Shown: positions 16,396 through 26,800, numbered from the stretch's first letter. The stretch is 64,000 nucleotides of DNA from Geomonas sp. RF6 (GCF_021044625.1 NZ_CP087999.1:3865001-3929000); one strand, 5' to 3'. The notes: generated by a model not told the origin, from the letters alone. Translations and numbers: made by a program.

Positions 16396-17374
16396 CATGA
16401 CGTACCGTGACGCGATCAACCTCGCGCTCAAGGAGGAGATGCGCCGCGACCCGAACGTCGTCATCTTCGGCGAGGACGTGGCGCTTTACGAGGGATCGTT
16501 CAAGGTGACGCGAGGGCTTCTCTCCGAGTTCGGGGAGGAGCGGGTGCGGGATTGCCCCATCTCCGAGAACACCATAGTCGGTGTCGCCGTCGGCGCAGCG
16601 ATGGGGGGACTTCGCCCCGTCCCGGAACTCATGACGGTGAACTTCGCCCTCCTTGCCATGGACCAGATCGTGAACCATATGGCGAAGGTGCGCTACATGT
16701 TCGGGGGACAGACGGTGCTGCCGATGGTGATCCGCATGCCCGGCGGCGGCGGGAGCCAGCTCGGCGCCCAGCACTCCCAGAGCCTCGAGACGTACTTCAT
16801 GCACTGCCCGGGGCTGCGGGTGGCGTACCCTGCGACCCCCGCCGATGCGAAGGGACTCCTGAAAACCGCGATACGAGACGACAACCCGGTGATCTTCCTG
16901 GAGCACGAGATCCTGTACAACAGCAAGGGGTACGTCCCGGACGACCCGGAGTTCCTCGTCCCCTTCGGGAAGGCGGCGATCCTGCGGGAGGGGAGCGACG
17001 TGACCATCGTCGGGTACGGGCGGATGTCCATCCTCGCGCTGCAGGCCGCGGCGGAGCTCGAGAAGGCCGGGATCTCCTGCGAGGTCATCGACCTGCGCAC
17101 CCTGAATCCGCTGGACGAGGAGAGCTTCATCTCCTCGGCGCAGCGCACCGGGCGTGCCGTCATCGTGGAGGAGTGCTGGCGCACCGGCGGGCTCGGGGGG
17201 GATCTTGCCTCGCGGATCTCCGAGCGCTGCTTCGACAGGCTTCTGGCACCGGTAAAGCGGGTCTCGGGACTGGACGTGCCGATGCCGTATTCCCGCAAGA
17301 TCGAAAAGATATGCATCCCGCAGGTGAACACCATCGTACAGGCTGTGCACGACCTCTATTCCGAAAAGTATTGA
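16388..17374 (+). CDS. pdhB: Pyruvate dehydrogenase E1 component, beta subunit
   Basis: 328 residues with the transketolase pyrimidine-binding domain (VVIFGEDVALYEGSFKVTRG, RVRDCPISENTIVGVAVGAA) and C-terminal transketolase domain (TIVGYGRMS, CEVIDLRTLNPLDEES, VIVEECWRTGG). It pairs with the preceding alpha chain to form the E1 heterotetramer. It overlaps pdhA by 8 bases and is 9 bases from the E2 gene, so the three are co-translated. Confidence 0.9.
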   Translation: MSDMTYRDAINLALKEEMRRDPNVVIFGEDVALYEGSFKVTRGLLSEFGEERVRDCPISENTIVGVAVGAAMGGLRPVPELMTVNFALLAMDQIVNHMAKVRYMFGGQTVLPMVIRMPGGGGSQLGAQHSQSLETYFMHCPGLRVAYPATPADAKGLLKTAIRDDNPVIFLEHEILYNSKGYVPDDPEFLVPFGKAAILREGSDVTIVGYGRMSILALQAAAELEKAGISCEVIDLRTLNPLDEESFISSAQRTGRAVIVEECWRTGGLGGDLASRISERCFDRLLAPVKRVSGLDVPMPYSRKIEKICIPQVNTIVQAVHDLYSEKY

Positions 17375-17383
17375 GGGGGGGCC

Positions 17384-18862
17384 ATGAAAGAGATTGTCAT
17401 GCCGAAGCTCTCGGACACGATGACGGAGGGGAAGCTCATCAGCTGGAAGAAAAGGGTGGGGGACACCATAAAGCGCGGCGACGTGATCGCGGAAGTGGAG
17501 ACGGACAAGGCGAACATGGAGCTGGAGGCGTACTCCTCCGGGGTCCTGCTGGAGATATTGATCGAGGGGGGAGAGACGGCCGAGGTAGGGACGGTAATCG
17601 GCAGGATCGGCTCCCCCGAGGAGGCCGCGGCAGGCAAGGCCGGTGCGGAGAAAAAAGAGGCTCCTCCTGCAGCGCCCGCTCCACCGGAAGAGGAGAAGGG
17701 ACCGGCCGAGCCGGCTACGGCTGCCGCTGGCGAGAAGGGGGGGGAGCCGGCGGCGACTCCGGTACAGGAGCGGCCAGCGGAGAAGGAAGGTGCTGCAGCC
17801 GTACCCGCCGAGGAAGCGGGTGACACCGAGCCGGGGGAGGAGTTCATCAGCGCGGTCGTCGGTGGCGCAGGTAAGGAGCCGGTGGCTCCCGGGGCGCCTA
17901 CCCCGCCGGAGGCGAAGGGAGAAGAGTCATCCGCCGGGAAGGCCCCCGCAGGGGGGAGGCCCGCACAGGAGGGGGGGGCTGGCGAGCGGGCGGCGCCTGT
18001 GGTGCGGCGCCGGGCGCGGGAACTGGGGATAGAGCTCTCGCAGGTGCCCGGGACGGGGCCCGAGGGGCGGATCCTCCTTGAGGACCTGGAGAAGTACTCC
18101 GGTGCGGCAGGTGTAGAAGGGAAGGAGCCGGAGCGCCGTGAAGAGAAAGAGGCGCCCCTTGAGGAAAGGAAGGCGCCGGCAGCGCCACGCGGTGAGCCGC
18201 AGGCGCTCAGCAAGCAGCGCAGTGCAATCGCCCGTACCGTAAGCGAATCGTGGCGCTCCATCCCGCACTTCGGTGTCACCATGGATGTGCTGATGGACGA
18301 GGCCGAAAAGCTGCGCCAGCAGTTGAAAGAGGGGGGCTTGGCTGTTTCGCTGAACGACCTGGTGGTGAAGGGTGCCGCTCTCGCCCTCGAAGAATTCCCG
18401 CAGCTCAATGCCTCATTTGCGGGGGAGAAGATCGTGCAGGGGACCGATGTAAACATCTGCATTGCAGTGACGGTGCCCGATGGTCTGGTGATGCCGGTCG
18501 TTTCGCGCTGTCAGGAGCTTTCCCTGAAGGAGATAGGTGAGCGCTGCCGTGCACTCGTCGAGCGGGCCCGCTCCGGGCGCCTGACGGAGCAGGAGATGAC
18601 CGGCGGCACCTTCTCCGTCTCCAACCTCGGCATGTACGGGGTGAGCCAGTTCAGCGCCATCATCTACCCCTCCCATGCCGGCGTTCTCGCCGTCGGAGGG
18701 GTAGCCGATTCGGTTGTGGCCAAGGGTGGTATCCCTGTCGTCGCAAAGACGATGAAGGTGACTCTCTCGGCGGACCACCGCGTCGTCGATGGCGCATATG
18801 CCGCACAGTTTCTTCAGAAGTTAAAGGAGATCCTCGAGCACCCGCTGAGGCTCCTCATTTAA
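17384..18862 (+). CDS. pdhC: Pyruvate dehydrogenase E2 (dihydrolipoamide acetyltransferase)
   Basis: 492 residues. Residues 1-80 are a single lipoyl domain with lipoylated Lys42 (ETDKANME). Residues 85-200 form an unusually long Ala/Pro/Glu/Gly linker. Around 205-240 lies the peripheral-subunit-binding domain (RRRARELGIELSQVPGTGPE), then the catalytic domain from about 270, with LSADHRVVDGAYAAQF holding the His/Asp active site near the C-terminus. GGGGGGCC precedes the ATG. No E3 (lipoamide dehydrogenase) gene follows; a terminator does. E3 must come from another locus. Confidence 0.92.
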   Translation: MKEIVMPKLSDTMTEGKLISWKKRVGDTIKRGDVIAEVETDKANMELEAYSSGVLLEILIEGGETAEVGTVIGRIGSPEEAAAGKAGAEKKEAPPAAPAPPEEEKGPAEPATAAAGEKGGEPAATPVQERPAEKEGAAAVPAEEAGDTEPGEEFISAVVGGAGKEPVAPGAPTPPEAKGEESSAGKAPAGGRPAQEGGAGERAAPVVRRRARELGIELSQVPGTGPEGRILLEDLEKYSGAAGVEGKEPERREEKEAPLEERKAPAAPRGEPQALSKQRSAIARTVSESWRSIPHFGVTMDVLMDEAEKLRQQLKEGGLAVSLNDLVVKGAALALEEFPQLNASFAGEKIVQGTDVNICIAVTVPDGLVMPVVSRCQELSLKEIGERCRALVERARSGRLTEQEMTGGTFSVSNLGMYGVSQFSAIIYPSHAGVLAVGGVADSVVAKGGIPVVAKTMKVTLSADHRVVDGAYAAQFLQKLKEILEHPLRLLI

Positions 18863-18872
18863 GCCTGCTCCA

Positions 18873-18906
18873 GCGAGGGGCGCCGCGAGGCGCCCCTCGC
18901 CCTTTC
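18873..18906 (+). terminator. Intrinsic terminator of the acn-pdh operon
   Basis: Perfect 12-bp stem GCGAGGGGCGCC / GGCGCCCCTCGC with a GCGA tetraloop, then CCTTTCC. It starts 10 bases after the E2 stop. Confidence 0.8.
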
Positions 18907-19154
18907 CGGCACGTGCTCCCCTGTCCGTCCCGCCACCTTTCGTGCTGAGCCTGGCGCAGCACATCGACTGCTCCCCTTCTTGCTGATCCTTTTGTCATTC
19001 CTTCCTCCGGTTTCAGATGCCTGCTCCAGAAAATAATTTAAGGGATCGGCCACGGTCGCCGATATGGCTTAGGCGGCGGGGGATTCTGTGTGCTCCCGCG
19101 CAGTGACGAGGCCAATCACCCGGGAGCAGGATCCCGGTCCAAAGGACCATCTGC

Positions 19155-19550
19155 ATGAAGTGTCTCATAGTTGATGACGAGATCTTTTGCCGCGAGTTTG
19201 TGGCAACCTTGCTGAAGGACATTGCCGAGTGCCGGCAGGCAGGGAGCGGCAAGGAAGCAGTAGCAAAGTACACGGAGGCTCTGGAGAGCGGATCGCCCTA
19301 CGATCTGATCATCCTCGACATCATGATGCCGGACATGAGCGGGCATGACGTGGCGAAGGAGATACGGGCACTTGAGAAGGAGCGCAAGGCGGGGGGCGTG
19401 AAAATCATCATGCTGACGGCGCTTAATTCTCCCACCGATGCCATGGACTCCTTCTTCAACGCGCAGTCTGCCGCGTATCTGGTAAAACCGATCTCCAAGG
19501 ACGGGCTGTTCAACGTCATCGGGAAGCTCGGTTTGGGGCGGAAGAAGTAG
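19155..19550 (+). CDS. Single-domain response regulator (CheY-like)
   Basis: 131 residues, receiver only: D7-D8 acidic pair, D55 phospho-acceptor (LIILDIMMPDMSG), Thr in IIMLTAL, Lys in YLVKPIS. The insertion ALEKERKAGG before the fourth strand is common in Geobacter-type receivers. The ribosome site is weak (AAAGGA eight bases upstream). It has no partner in the immediate surroundings. Confidence 0.85.
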   Translation: MKCLIVDDEIFCREFVATLLKDIAECRQAGSGKEAVAKYTEALESGSPYDLIILDIMMPDMSGHDVAKEIRALEKERKAGGVKIIMLTALNSPTDAMDSFFNAQSAAYLVKPISKDGLFNVIGKLGLGRKK

Positions 19551-19603
19551 GCGGCAGGGGATGTGCGCGTCACCCTTAGGGGCAAATGTGATCGCGTGCT
19601 GGA

Positions 19604-19690
19604 GGACAGGCTTCCAGCCTGTCCCGCAGCGCTAGCCGCGTCCTTTATGGCGGCTGCGCCGCCACCGCAGGCAAGATGCCTGCGCTCCAG
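19604..19690. repeat. Cluster of three consecutive palindromes (composite repeat)
   Basis: GGACAGGCT-TCC-AGCCTGTCC (19604-19624), TGGCGGC-TGC-GCCGCCA (19648-19664) and GCAGGCA-AGA-TGCCTGC (19667-19683), each perfect with a three-base loop, lie within 80 bases between two genes. This is the shape of a dispersed REP-type element. A similar TATGGTGGCTGCGCCGCGT string occurs near 41272. Confidence 0.6.
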
Positions 19691-19768
19691 CGCGGGGGCA
19701 CCTGGCGTCCGCTGAAGGAGGGGCTTCATCCTGGGGGAAATGTTGAAGCCGCGGTGCTCCCACCTTTG

Positions 19769-20875
19769 TCACCACCGAAGGAGGAGACTCCTCTCTGCTG
19801 ACATATCCACCGAGGTTCCCAGCCACTTCCCTTCCCGGTTCAAAGTCGCCGCGAGCCACTGTGCATCCTCGCCTTCGGCGAGATTCACCCTCAGCCTTTT
19901 CAACCTCGTCGGCACCAGCTCCACCCGCTGCAGCATTCCATCGCGCGGCGACAGTGTGACGAAGTACATCAGCCCGAGGTCCCCCCGGAATTCCTCGTAC
20001 CCCCTTATCCCCTCATAGTCGTTGAGGAAGTCACCGCACCCGTAGAGAATCAGCTTCCCCCGGTGCACCTCTATTCCCTTCACATGATGCGACGAGTGGC
20101 CGTAGACGACATCGACTCCCGCCTCCTCAACCAGACCTTGCGCGAACCTCCTCTCACTCTCCGTGATGCCGAAATCCCAGTTCGCCCCCCAATGCACGGA
20201 CACGATGACGGTGTCTCCCTCTCTCTTCTCCCTGGCGACCTGCGCGGCAATGTGCTGCACCGCAACGGAAAGCTCAGGTAACAGGTTTACACCGGGCTTC
20301 TTACGGCCGGCACCCCACTGGTACGGGACGCCGCTGGTGGGGGAGCCGTAGCTGAAGAGAAGCACCCGTCCTTTCTGCTGGACATCGAGTACCGCCGGAG
20401 CGGCCGCCTCCGCCTCGCTTCGCCCGGCCCCTGCCGTTCTGATCGCCGCCTTTTCCAGCACCTCCAGGGTTTCTTCAAGCCCTCGATACCCCCAGTCCAG
20501 TACATGATTGTTGGCAAGAGCGCAGGCGTCGATGCGGAGTGCCGTGAGACAGGGGAGGTTCTGAGGATGCATCCGGTAATTGATCCCTTTCCCTATCCAG
20601 TACTCCTCGCTGGTACTGATGCATGTCTCCAGGTTCACGATGCGCAGGTCGGGGGCTTTTTTTCGCAGTACATCGAGGGCGTCCCCCCAGATGTAGCTGT
20701 ACGGTACCGGCTTCTCGACAGGGCCGTTTGCCCTCTGGGCAAGCTCGATATAGATGCGGGCGTCTCTCACGTACGGCTCGAAGACGTGAGGGGGACTCGG
20801 ATGCGGAAGCAACTGGTCGATGCCTCGCCCGGTCATGACGTCGCCACACAGAAAGATGGAGATTGAATCAGTCAT
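19769..20875 (-). CDS. CapA-family protein (poly-gamma-glutamate capsule enzyme-like metallophosphatase)
   Basis: 368 residues, cytoplasmic by sequence (no signal peptide). The CapA calcineurin-like fold shows as FLCGDVMTGRGI at the N-terminus, RIVNLETCIS, DACALANNHVLDWG, VSVHWGANWD and VYGHSSHHVKGIEVHRGKLI, all metal-ligand segments of the family. In Bacillus, CapA belongs to poly-gamma-glutamate export, but many CapA-like genes stand alone with unknown roles, as here. GAGGTG lies nine bases before the ATG. No capB or capC is nearby. Confidence 0.85.
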   Translation of the reverse strand: MTDSISIFLCGDVMTGRGIDQLLPHPSPPHVFEPYVRDARIYIELAQRANGPVEKPVPYSYIWGDALDVLRKKAPDLRIVNLETCISTSEEYWIGKGINYRMHPQNLPCLTALRIDACALANNHVLDWGYRGLEETLEVLEKAAIRTAGAGRSEAEAAAPAVLDVQQKGRVLLFSYGSPTSGVPYQWGAGRKKPGVNLLPELSVAVQHIAAQVAREKREGDTVIVSVHWGANWDFGITESERRFAQGLVEEAGVDVVYGHSSHHVKGIEVHRGKLILYGCGDFLNDYEGIRGYEEFRGDLGLMYFVTLSPRDGMLQRVELVPTRLKRLRVNLAEGEDAQWLAATLNREGKWLGTSVDMSAERSLLLRW

Positions 20876-21097
20876 AACAAAGGCACCTCTGTTGTAGTTG
20901 GAATACCCTTTCTGTTATAGTGTAACAAAGAGTCACAGCCAAAAGAGTATCATCAGTTGCTGCTTATTAATCTCCATCTTGTTCCTGTGAGGGGGCATTA
21001 CTGTCGAAGGAACGTGCCTGTCTTCTGGTTTGACTAAAGAAGTGATAGGTAGACTTTCATAACAGGTACTTGTTCATAAGACACAAGGAGGTATGGT

Positions 21098-21640
21098 ATG
21101 AGAGTGAATGTAGGCAAGATAGCTCGGCCGGTACTGGCCATGGCTTTCATCCTCTGCTGCGGGGAGGGGAAGTATGCTGAGGCGGGAGTCAGCGTCAATA
21201 TGAACCTGAACATCGGCCCTCCACCCGTCATCGTTTCCGCGCCACCGGAAGTCGTTTTCATGCCGAACTACGGGACATACTTCGTGCCCGGACTCTCCTT
21301 CGACATCTTTTTCTACAACGGCTACTGGTGGTCGCCGCGCGGTGACAACTGGTATCGCGCGCCCGGCTACAACGGCCCGTGGAGGGTGATCGAACACCGG
21401 TACGTCCCGGGACCGGTGCGCCACGTTCCTCATGATTACCGTCGGGTCTACGCACGCGAGCGCCATATCCCCTACGGGCAGTGGAAGAAGGAGCACGGCC
21501 GCCACGGAGGAGGTGAGAGCGGTCGCGGCGGCGGAGGCAAGCACGGCGAAGGAAGCGGGCACGGAGGGGGACGCGGGAATGGTGGTGGGCACGGCGGCGG
21601 CGATGACAGAGGTCATGGCGGAGGGCATGGTCGGCATTGA
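21098..21640 (+). CDS. Secreted Gly/His-rich protein with Tyr/Trp-rich domain
   Basis: 180 residues. A signal peptide covers about residues 1-29. The middle is aromatic-rich (FIFFYNGYWWSPRG-like spacing, NWYRAPGYNGPWRV, HRYVPGPVRHVPHDYRR). The last 45 residues are Gly/His-rich (GGGHGGG repeats), a composition that could bind divalent metal. AAGGAGGTATGGT precedes the ATG. I recognise the general class of short secreted or periplasmic proteins but no function. It stands alone between divergent and convergent neighbours. Confidence 0.75.
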   Translation: MRVNVGKIARPVLAMAFILCCGEGKYAEAGVSVNMNLNIGPPPVIVSAPPEVVFMPNYGTYFVPGLSFDIFFYNGYWWSPRGDNWYRAPGYNGPWRVIEHRYVPGPVRHVPHDYRRVYARERHIPYGQWKKEHGRHGGGESGRGGGGKHGEGSGHGGGRGNGGGHGGGDDRGHGGGHGRH

Positions 21641-21690
21641 CAGGAGCTGAGGTGAGAGGTCAAGGTGTGGAACGGTGGGGCGATTGTCGG

Positions 21691-22749
21691 CTACGCTGCC
21701 ATAATCCCCCACCACCACGCGCCGACAACCACCACGATGCTCAGAAGCGCCAGCAGAACGTTCAGGAGGGTGCCGGGGCGGCCGCGGGTGCCGGCAACGT
21801 GAGCGGTGACGGCCCCGAGGAGTACCCCGAAAAGGAAGCCGAAGAGATGGGCGCCGAGGTCGGTGTTTTTTCCTTCGGTACCGAGGAGGACCAGCAAGGA
21901 GAGGGCTGCCGCCACCGGGAGGGGCCAGCGTTTCAGGGCGTGGTGCCGGTGGCGGACCATATTGCTTGCGCCGAGAACGCCGACGGCTGCAAAGACAAGT
22001 GTAGAGGAGCCGATGGAGTCGTGGCTCGGCAACTGCACGTAGGCATTGGCCAGGTTCCCCAGCGCGCCGCAGGAAAGAAGAAGCGCCCAGGCTAGCCCTG
22101 AGCCGAGATCGCTGCAAAGATAGACGATGAAAATCCCGCCGATGGCCAGGTTGCTGAAAAGGTGGGTGAGATCCGCGTGCAGCGTCAGAGCCGTGATTAG
22201 CCGCCACCACTCTCCATCGAGGATGCGCCCTGCCTTCCCGCTCCCTGCCTCGAGCCAGTCGAGCGGTTGCCCGTCGGGGAGCGTCACCGGAAGAAGGGTG
22301 ACATTGTAGAAGGTTGCAACGAGGAGAAGGACGGAGAGAGCGGCAAGGGCGTTGTTGATCTGTGGCCTTGTGGGGGGAGGGGAGGGGGGCCAGTGGCGAT
22401 TCTCCTCCACGAAGAGGCGCAACTCCCGCTCCGCCTCCGCAAGGCGCGGTGCGGGGACCATGACGCGCCACCCGTTTCCGTCCGGTTCGAGCCGCGCCGG
22501 GAGGTAGCGCGCCTCCAGCACCAGTGACCACAGTTTCGCGCTCCGTACAGGGAGAGGCCCCGTGCTGTGACGATCGACCGTCTCGGGCGCGACAGCCAGC
22601 CACTCCACATCTTCTTCATTAAGGTCGATTTCTCTCTCCATGCGGCACAGTATTGCAGATTGCAGTTGCCGCGTCACCTGAAAAGGGGAGAGCCAGCGCG
22701 AGCGGCGCCTCTTGCTTCTTTGCGTCATCGACAGCACCCGTCGCCTCAT
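21691..22749 (-). CDS. Rhomboid-family intramembrane serine protease
   Basis: 352 residues. About 130 soluble N-terminal residues precede the six-helix rhomboid core. The catalytic residues are visible: Ser249 in SIGSSTLVF (GxS motif) and His301 in DLGAHLFGF; the oxyanion-side motif HADLTHLFSN gives H196 and N200. It cleaves membrane proteins within the bilayer; the substrate is unknown. The ATG at 22749 follows the stop of the upstream membrane-fusion gene by one base, with AAAGGGG serving as ribosome site, so the two are translationally coupled. Rhomboid and RND genes together are unusual. Confidence 0.9.
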   Translation of the reverse strand: MRRRVLSMTQRSKRRRSRWLSPFQVTRQLQSAILCRMEREIDLNEEDVEWLAVAPETVDRHSTGPLPVRSAKLWSLVLEARYLPARLEPDGNGWRVMVPAPRLAEAERELRLFVEENRHWPPSPPPTRPQINNALAALSVLLLVATFYNVTLLPVTLPDGQPLDWLEAGSGKAGRILDGEWWRLITALTLHADLTHLFSNLAIGGIFIVYLCSDLGSGLAWALLLSCGALGNLANAYVQLPSHDSIGSSTLVFAAVGVLGASNMVRHRHHALKRWPLPVAAALSLLVLLGTEGKNTDLGAHLFGFLFGVLLGAVTAHVAGTRGRPGTLLNVLLALLSIVVVVGAWWWGIMAA

Positions 22750-22750
22750 G

Positions 22751-23887
22751 CTATTGCCCCTTTCTGTTCGCAGGCGCGAGGACCGGTTGCACCCGGTCCC
22801 CCTCCACGAGGCTCGTCCCCGGCTGGAGCGCCACCCGCTCCCCTTCCTGTATCCCCTCCCCGATACGCAGCATCTTCCCGTCGCTGTCCACCACCTTTAC
22901 CTCGCGAAAGGATATCCGCTCATCGGGACCGACAACCGCGACGACCGATTTTTCGGCGCGTGTCAGGAGCGCCCCGACGGGAACCTGCGGGTAGGGGGGA
23001 GTCTCCAGCGTCAGGGATACGTCGACGAAGCCACCGGCGAGGACCCGCTGCGGCTGGTTCATGAGGTCGAGCTCCACGAGCATGGTGCGGCTCTTCGGAT
23101 CGAGCTCTCCGCTTATCCGGCTCACCGGCGCGGGGATGCGGACCTGCGGCCGCGCCGGGTCCGAGATGATGGCGATGTCCCCTCTCTTCACCTGGGCGGC
23201 GGCTTTCTGGTCCAGGTAGAGGTAGATGCGGAGCCGGTTTGTCTGCGACACCGTTACCACCGGAAGGGCACCCGCCTGCCCCCCCGTTGCCCCCTGCATG
23301 AGAGCTCCGGGGTCGGCAAAGCGTGCCGTCACGACTCCTTCGAAGGGGGCCTTGAGGATCTGGTACCCCTTGGTGCTCCTGTACGCCGCCGCGGTCTCCT
23401 CCGCCGCCCGGGCGGCGCTTAAGGCGTTGTCAGCTTCCTGCTGCGAAATGAACCCCTCCTGCAGGAGACTCATCTCCCGCTGCGCAAAGAGCCGCTTGTT
23501 TCGGGCGTCGGCCAGCGCCGCCCGGTACTGGCTGTTCAGTTCCGGGCTCTCCAGGACCGCCAGGATCTCTCCTGCCGAAACCTTGTCCCCCTTGTCCACC
23601 CTGATCTCCTTCAGGTAGCCGCTCACCTTGGCATAGAGCGTCACGCTCGTGTAGGGGCGCGCCTCGCCGGTGAGTGTGACGGTGCGCGTCGTCCCGGAGC
23701 GGGTAGCGACCGCCACCTGGATCCGTTGTCCCGCCTGCACGCGCGCCCGGCGCTCTTCCCCCTCGGCAGAGACGGAGCGATGCCTCGCAAGGAGAAGCCC
23801 GAGGATGAGCAGGAGTGAAACGGCTACTGCGATCCCGCCGGCCAGATACATCTTGCGGGCAGTGGAGGGCGCGCTCTTCTCAGTCAT
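22751..23887 (-). CDS. RND efflux periplasmic adaptor (membrane fusion protein)
   Basis: 378 residues from 23887. A hydrophobic N-terminal anchor (AGGIAVAVSLLLILGLLLA) is followed by the lipoyl-like half-motif GYLKEIRVDKGDKVSAGE, a coiled-coil hairpin (residues about 115-175), the second lipoyl half ILKAPFEGVVTARFADPG, and a beta-barrel. It joins the RND pump to an outer-membrane channel. The start ATG overlaps the pump gene stop by 8 bases; GGGAG lies nine bases upstream. An in-frame ATG at 23896 is an alternative. No TolC-type gene is present here. Confidence 0.88.
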   Translation of the reverse strand: MTEKSAPSTARKMYLAGGIAVAVSLLLILGLLLARHRSVSAEGEERRARVQAGQRIQVAVATRSGTTRTVTLTGEARPYTSVTLYAKVSGYLKEIRVDKGDKVSAGEILAVLESPELNSQYRAALADARNKRLFAQREMSLLQEGFISQQEADNALSAARAAEETAAAYRSTKGYQILKAPFEGVVTARFADPGALMQGATGGQAGALPVVTVSQTNRLRIYLYLDQKAAAQVKRGDIAIISDPARPQVRIPAPVSRISGELDPKSRTMLVELDLMNQPQRVLAGGFVDVSLTLETPPYPQVPVGALLTRAEKSVVAVVGPDERISFREVKVVDSDGKMLRIGEGIQEGERVALQPGTSLVEGDRVQPVLAPANRKGQ

Positions 23888-26800
23888 GGCGCTCATCTCC
23901 CGGGTGTGGCCTCCCTTCCAGCTCCGCCTGCAGCCGTTCATCGAGGAGGTGCTTGGAGGGGAGCTTCGTGCGCAGCAGCGAATAGATCACGGGGACGACA
24001 AAGAGGGTGAAGACGGTGGCGAAGAGAAGTCCGCCGATGACGGCGCGCCCCAGCGGGGCGTTCTGTTCTCCCGCCTCCCCGAGAGCAAGGGCCATCGGTG
24101 TCATGCCGATAATCATGGCGAATGCCGTCATGAGCACAGGGCGCAGCCTCGTGCTCCCTGCGGCGAGAGCGGCCTCCACCGGCGTTACCCCCTTCTCCAC
24201 CCGCAGGTCGTTGGCAAAGCTCACCAGGAGAATGGAGTTGGAGGTGGCGATCCCCACCGCCATGATGGAGCCCATGAGGGACTCCACGTTGATCGTGCTC
24301 CCGGTGAGGCAGAGGATCCACAGTATCCCCACCAGCGCGCCCGGTACCGCCGTCATGATGATGAACGGGTCGATCCAGGACTGGAAGAGGGCGACCATGA
24401 GAAAGTAGACGAGGAGCGTGGCGAGGATGAGGCCGATCGCGAGGCTCCTGAAGGAATGGTGCATCACCTCGTTTTGCCCGCGGAGCGTGATGTGCACGCC
24501 GGGAGGGAGCTTTCCCAGCCTCTTGATTGCCTGCTCGATCTCACCCGCCACGGATCCCAGGTCGCGCCCCTCGACGCTCGCTTCCACATCGAGGACCCGC
24601 TGCACGGTGTAGTGGCTGATGTTCTCGGCGGTGACCCGGTGCGAGACGAGGGCGAGGTTTCCCAAGGGCTGGGCCGGCACCTGCGGGCGCGCGGAGAGCT
24701 CGGGAGTGGCGACCGGCTGCAGCACACCGGAGTAGGGAGGGGTGACCGGCATGGCGAGAAGGCCCTCCATGCTGCTTAAGTACTGACGGGGGATCTGCAC
24801 CGCGACGGTGTAGTTCACGTTGTTCACCGGGTTGAGGAAAAAGGAGGGGGCGATGAGCGCACTGGTGGAGAGGGCGACGAGCGCACTGGTGGCGACGTCG
24901 CGCTCGCTCATGCCGAAGTGGGCGGCGCGGGTGCGATCGACGTCGACCTGCAGTGACGGGTAGTCGAGCACCTGGTTTATGTGCACGTCCGTCGCGCCGG
25001 GTATGGCGAGGAGGGCGTCGCGCATCTTCAGGGCGTAGCGCCGCGAAACAGTGAAATCGGCACCTTCGATCTGGACATCAATGGGAGAGGAGACGCCGAA
25101 ATTGAGGACCTGTGTCACGATGTCGGCGGGCTGGAAGTAGAAGCTCGCACCGGTGAACTCTTCCGGAAGCTTCCGGCGCAGGAGCGACCGGTAGTAGTCG
25201 GTCGGGTGGTGCCCGGGCTTCAGGGAGATGAGGATCTCTGCGTCCATGCCGCCGATGTTCTCCGTCTGCACGAAGGCGAGGTTGTAGAAGGTGGGGACGC
25301 CGATCATGTCGTTCAACGTCTCCAGCTCGTCCGCGGGGATGAGCTGCCGGATGCGCGTCTCGACCCGCTGCACGAGCATCTCCGTTTCCTCGATCCGCGT
25401 CCCGGAGGGGCCGCGCACGTGGAGCTTCATGATCCCGGCATCGACGGAGGGGAAAAAGTCGGTGCCGACCACGAAGAGGAGCGCCATGCTCAGAACCCCG
25501 ACGACAGCCGCGACGACGAGGGTGAAGACCCTGTGCTGCAGCACGACCGCAAGAACCGCGCTGTACCGTTCCCGCAGCCGCTCGAAGGCCCTTTCCCGTC
25601 GCTCGTTTGTCCTCTTGAGCCACGACCTGTGCGTCGCGGCATTCTCCTCATCTTCAGGCCGGCGCTCGTAGTGGCGTCTCTCGCTGGCGAGGAGCATGCG
25701 CGCCAGCACGGGCACGAGGGTGCGCGACAGAAGGTACGAGGCGAGCATCGCCGCGACCACCGCAAAGGCGAGGGGGGTGAAGAGGTAGCGGGCCGGCCCG
25801 TACAGGAGAACCACCGGGAAGAAGACGACGCAGATGGCAAGGGTGGCGACAATTGCCGGGACCGCGATCTGCTGCGCGCTGTCCAGCACGGCGAGGGTCG
25901 TCGGCTTGTCCATGTCGAAGTTGCGGTGGATGTTCTCCACCTCGACGGTGGCGTCGTCCACCAGCATTCCTATGGCGAGGGCGAGACCGCCAAGGGTCAT
26001 GATGTTGATGCTCTGCCCGCTCAGGTACATGGCGATGAGTGCGGTGCAGATGGCGAGGGGGATCGAGGCGGAGACGACGACCATGCTGCGCCAGGAGCCG
26101 AGGAAGAGGAGGATCATGAGGGAGACGAGGACGGTTGAAAGAAGCGCCTCGTGCACCACGCCCGTCACCGCGCTGCGCACGAATATCGACTGGTCGAAGT
26201 CTATCTTCAGCTCCAGCCCGGCGGGGGCGGTCTCCTTGATGAGTGGAAGGGCGTCGCGGGTGGCATCGACGACCGCGAGCGTTGAGGCGTCGGCATGTTT
26301 CAGAATGGCGAGATATGTGGCGCGGCGGCCGTTTACCCGTACCACATTCGTCTGCTCGGCAAAAGTATCGGTGACCCGAGCCACGTCCCCCAGGTAGACG
26401 GGGCGATTTGCCACGACCTTCACCGGGATGGCGTTAAACTGCTCCACCGCTCGGGGGCTCGTGTTCATGAGGACGTTGTACTCGGTCGTCCCTATGCGCG
26501 CCGTGCCGGCGGGTATGATGACGTTGGAGGATTGCAGGGCCGTCATGACGTCGGCGGGGGAGAGGCCGCGGGCGGTGAGCGCGGCGGGATTGATATCGAC
26601 CATGATCTGCCGGCTCTTCCCTCCGAACGGGGCAGGGGTGGAGAGCCCCGGAATGGTGAAGAGTCGCACCCTGATGAAGTTCAGGCCGTAGTCGAAGATC
26701 TTCTCCTCGGGGAGCGTGCTGCTGGAGGCCGTGAGCTGCGCCACCGGTACGTTCGAGGCATTGAACTGCACGATCGCCGGCGGCTGTATCCCGGGGGGTG

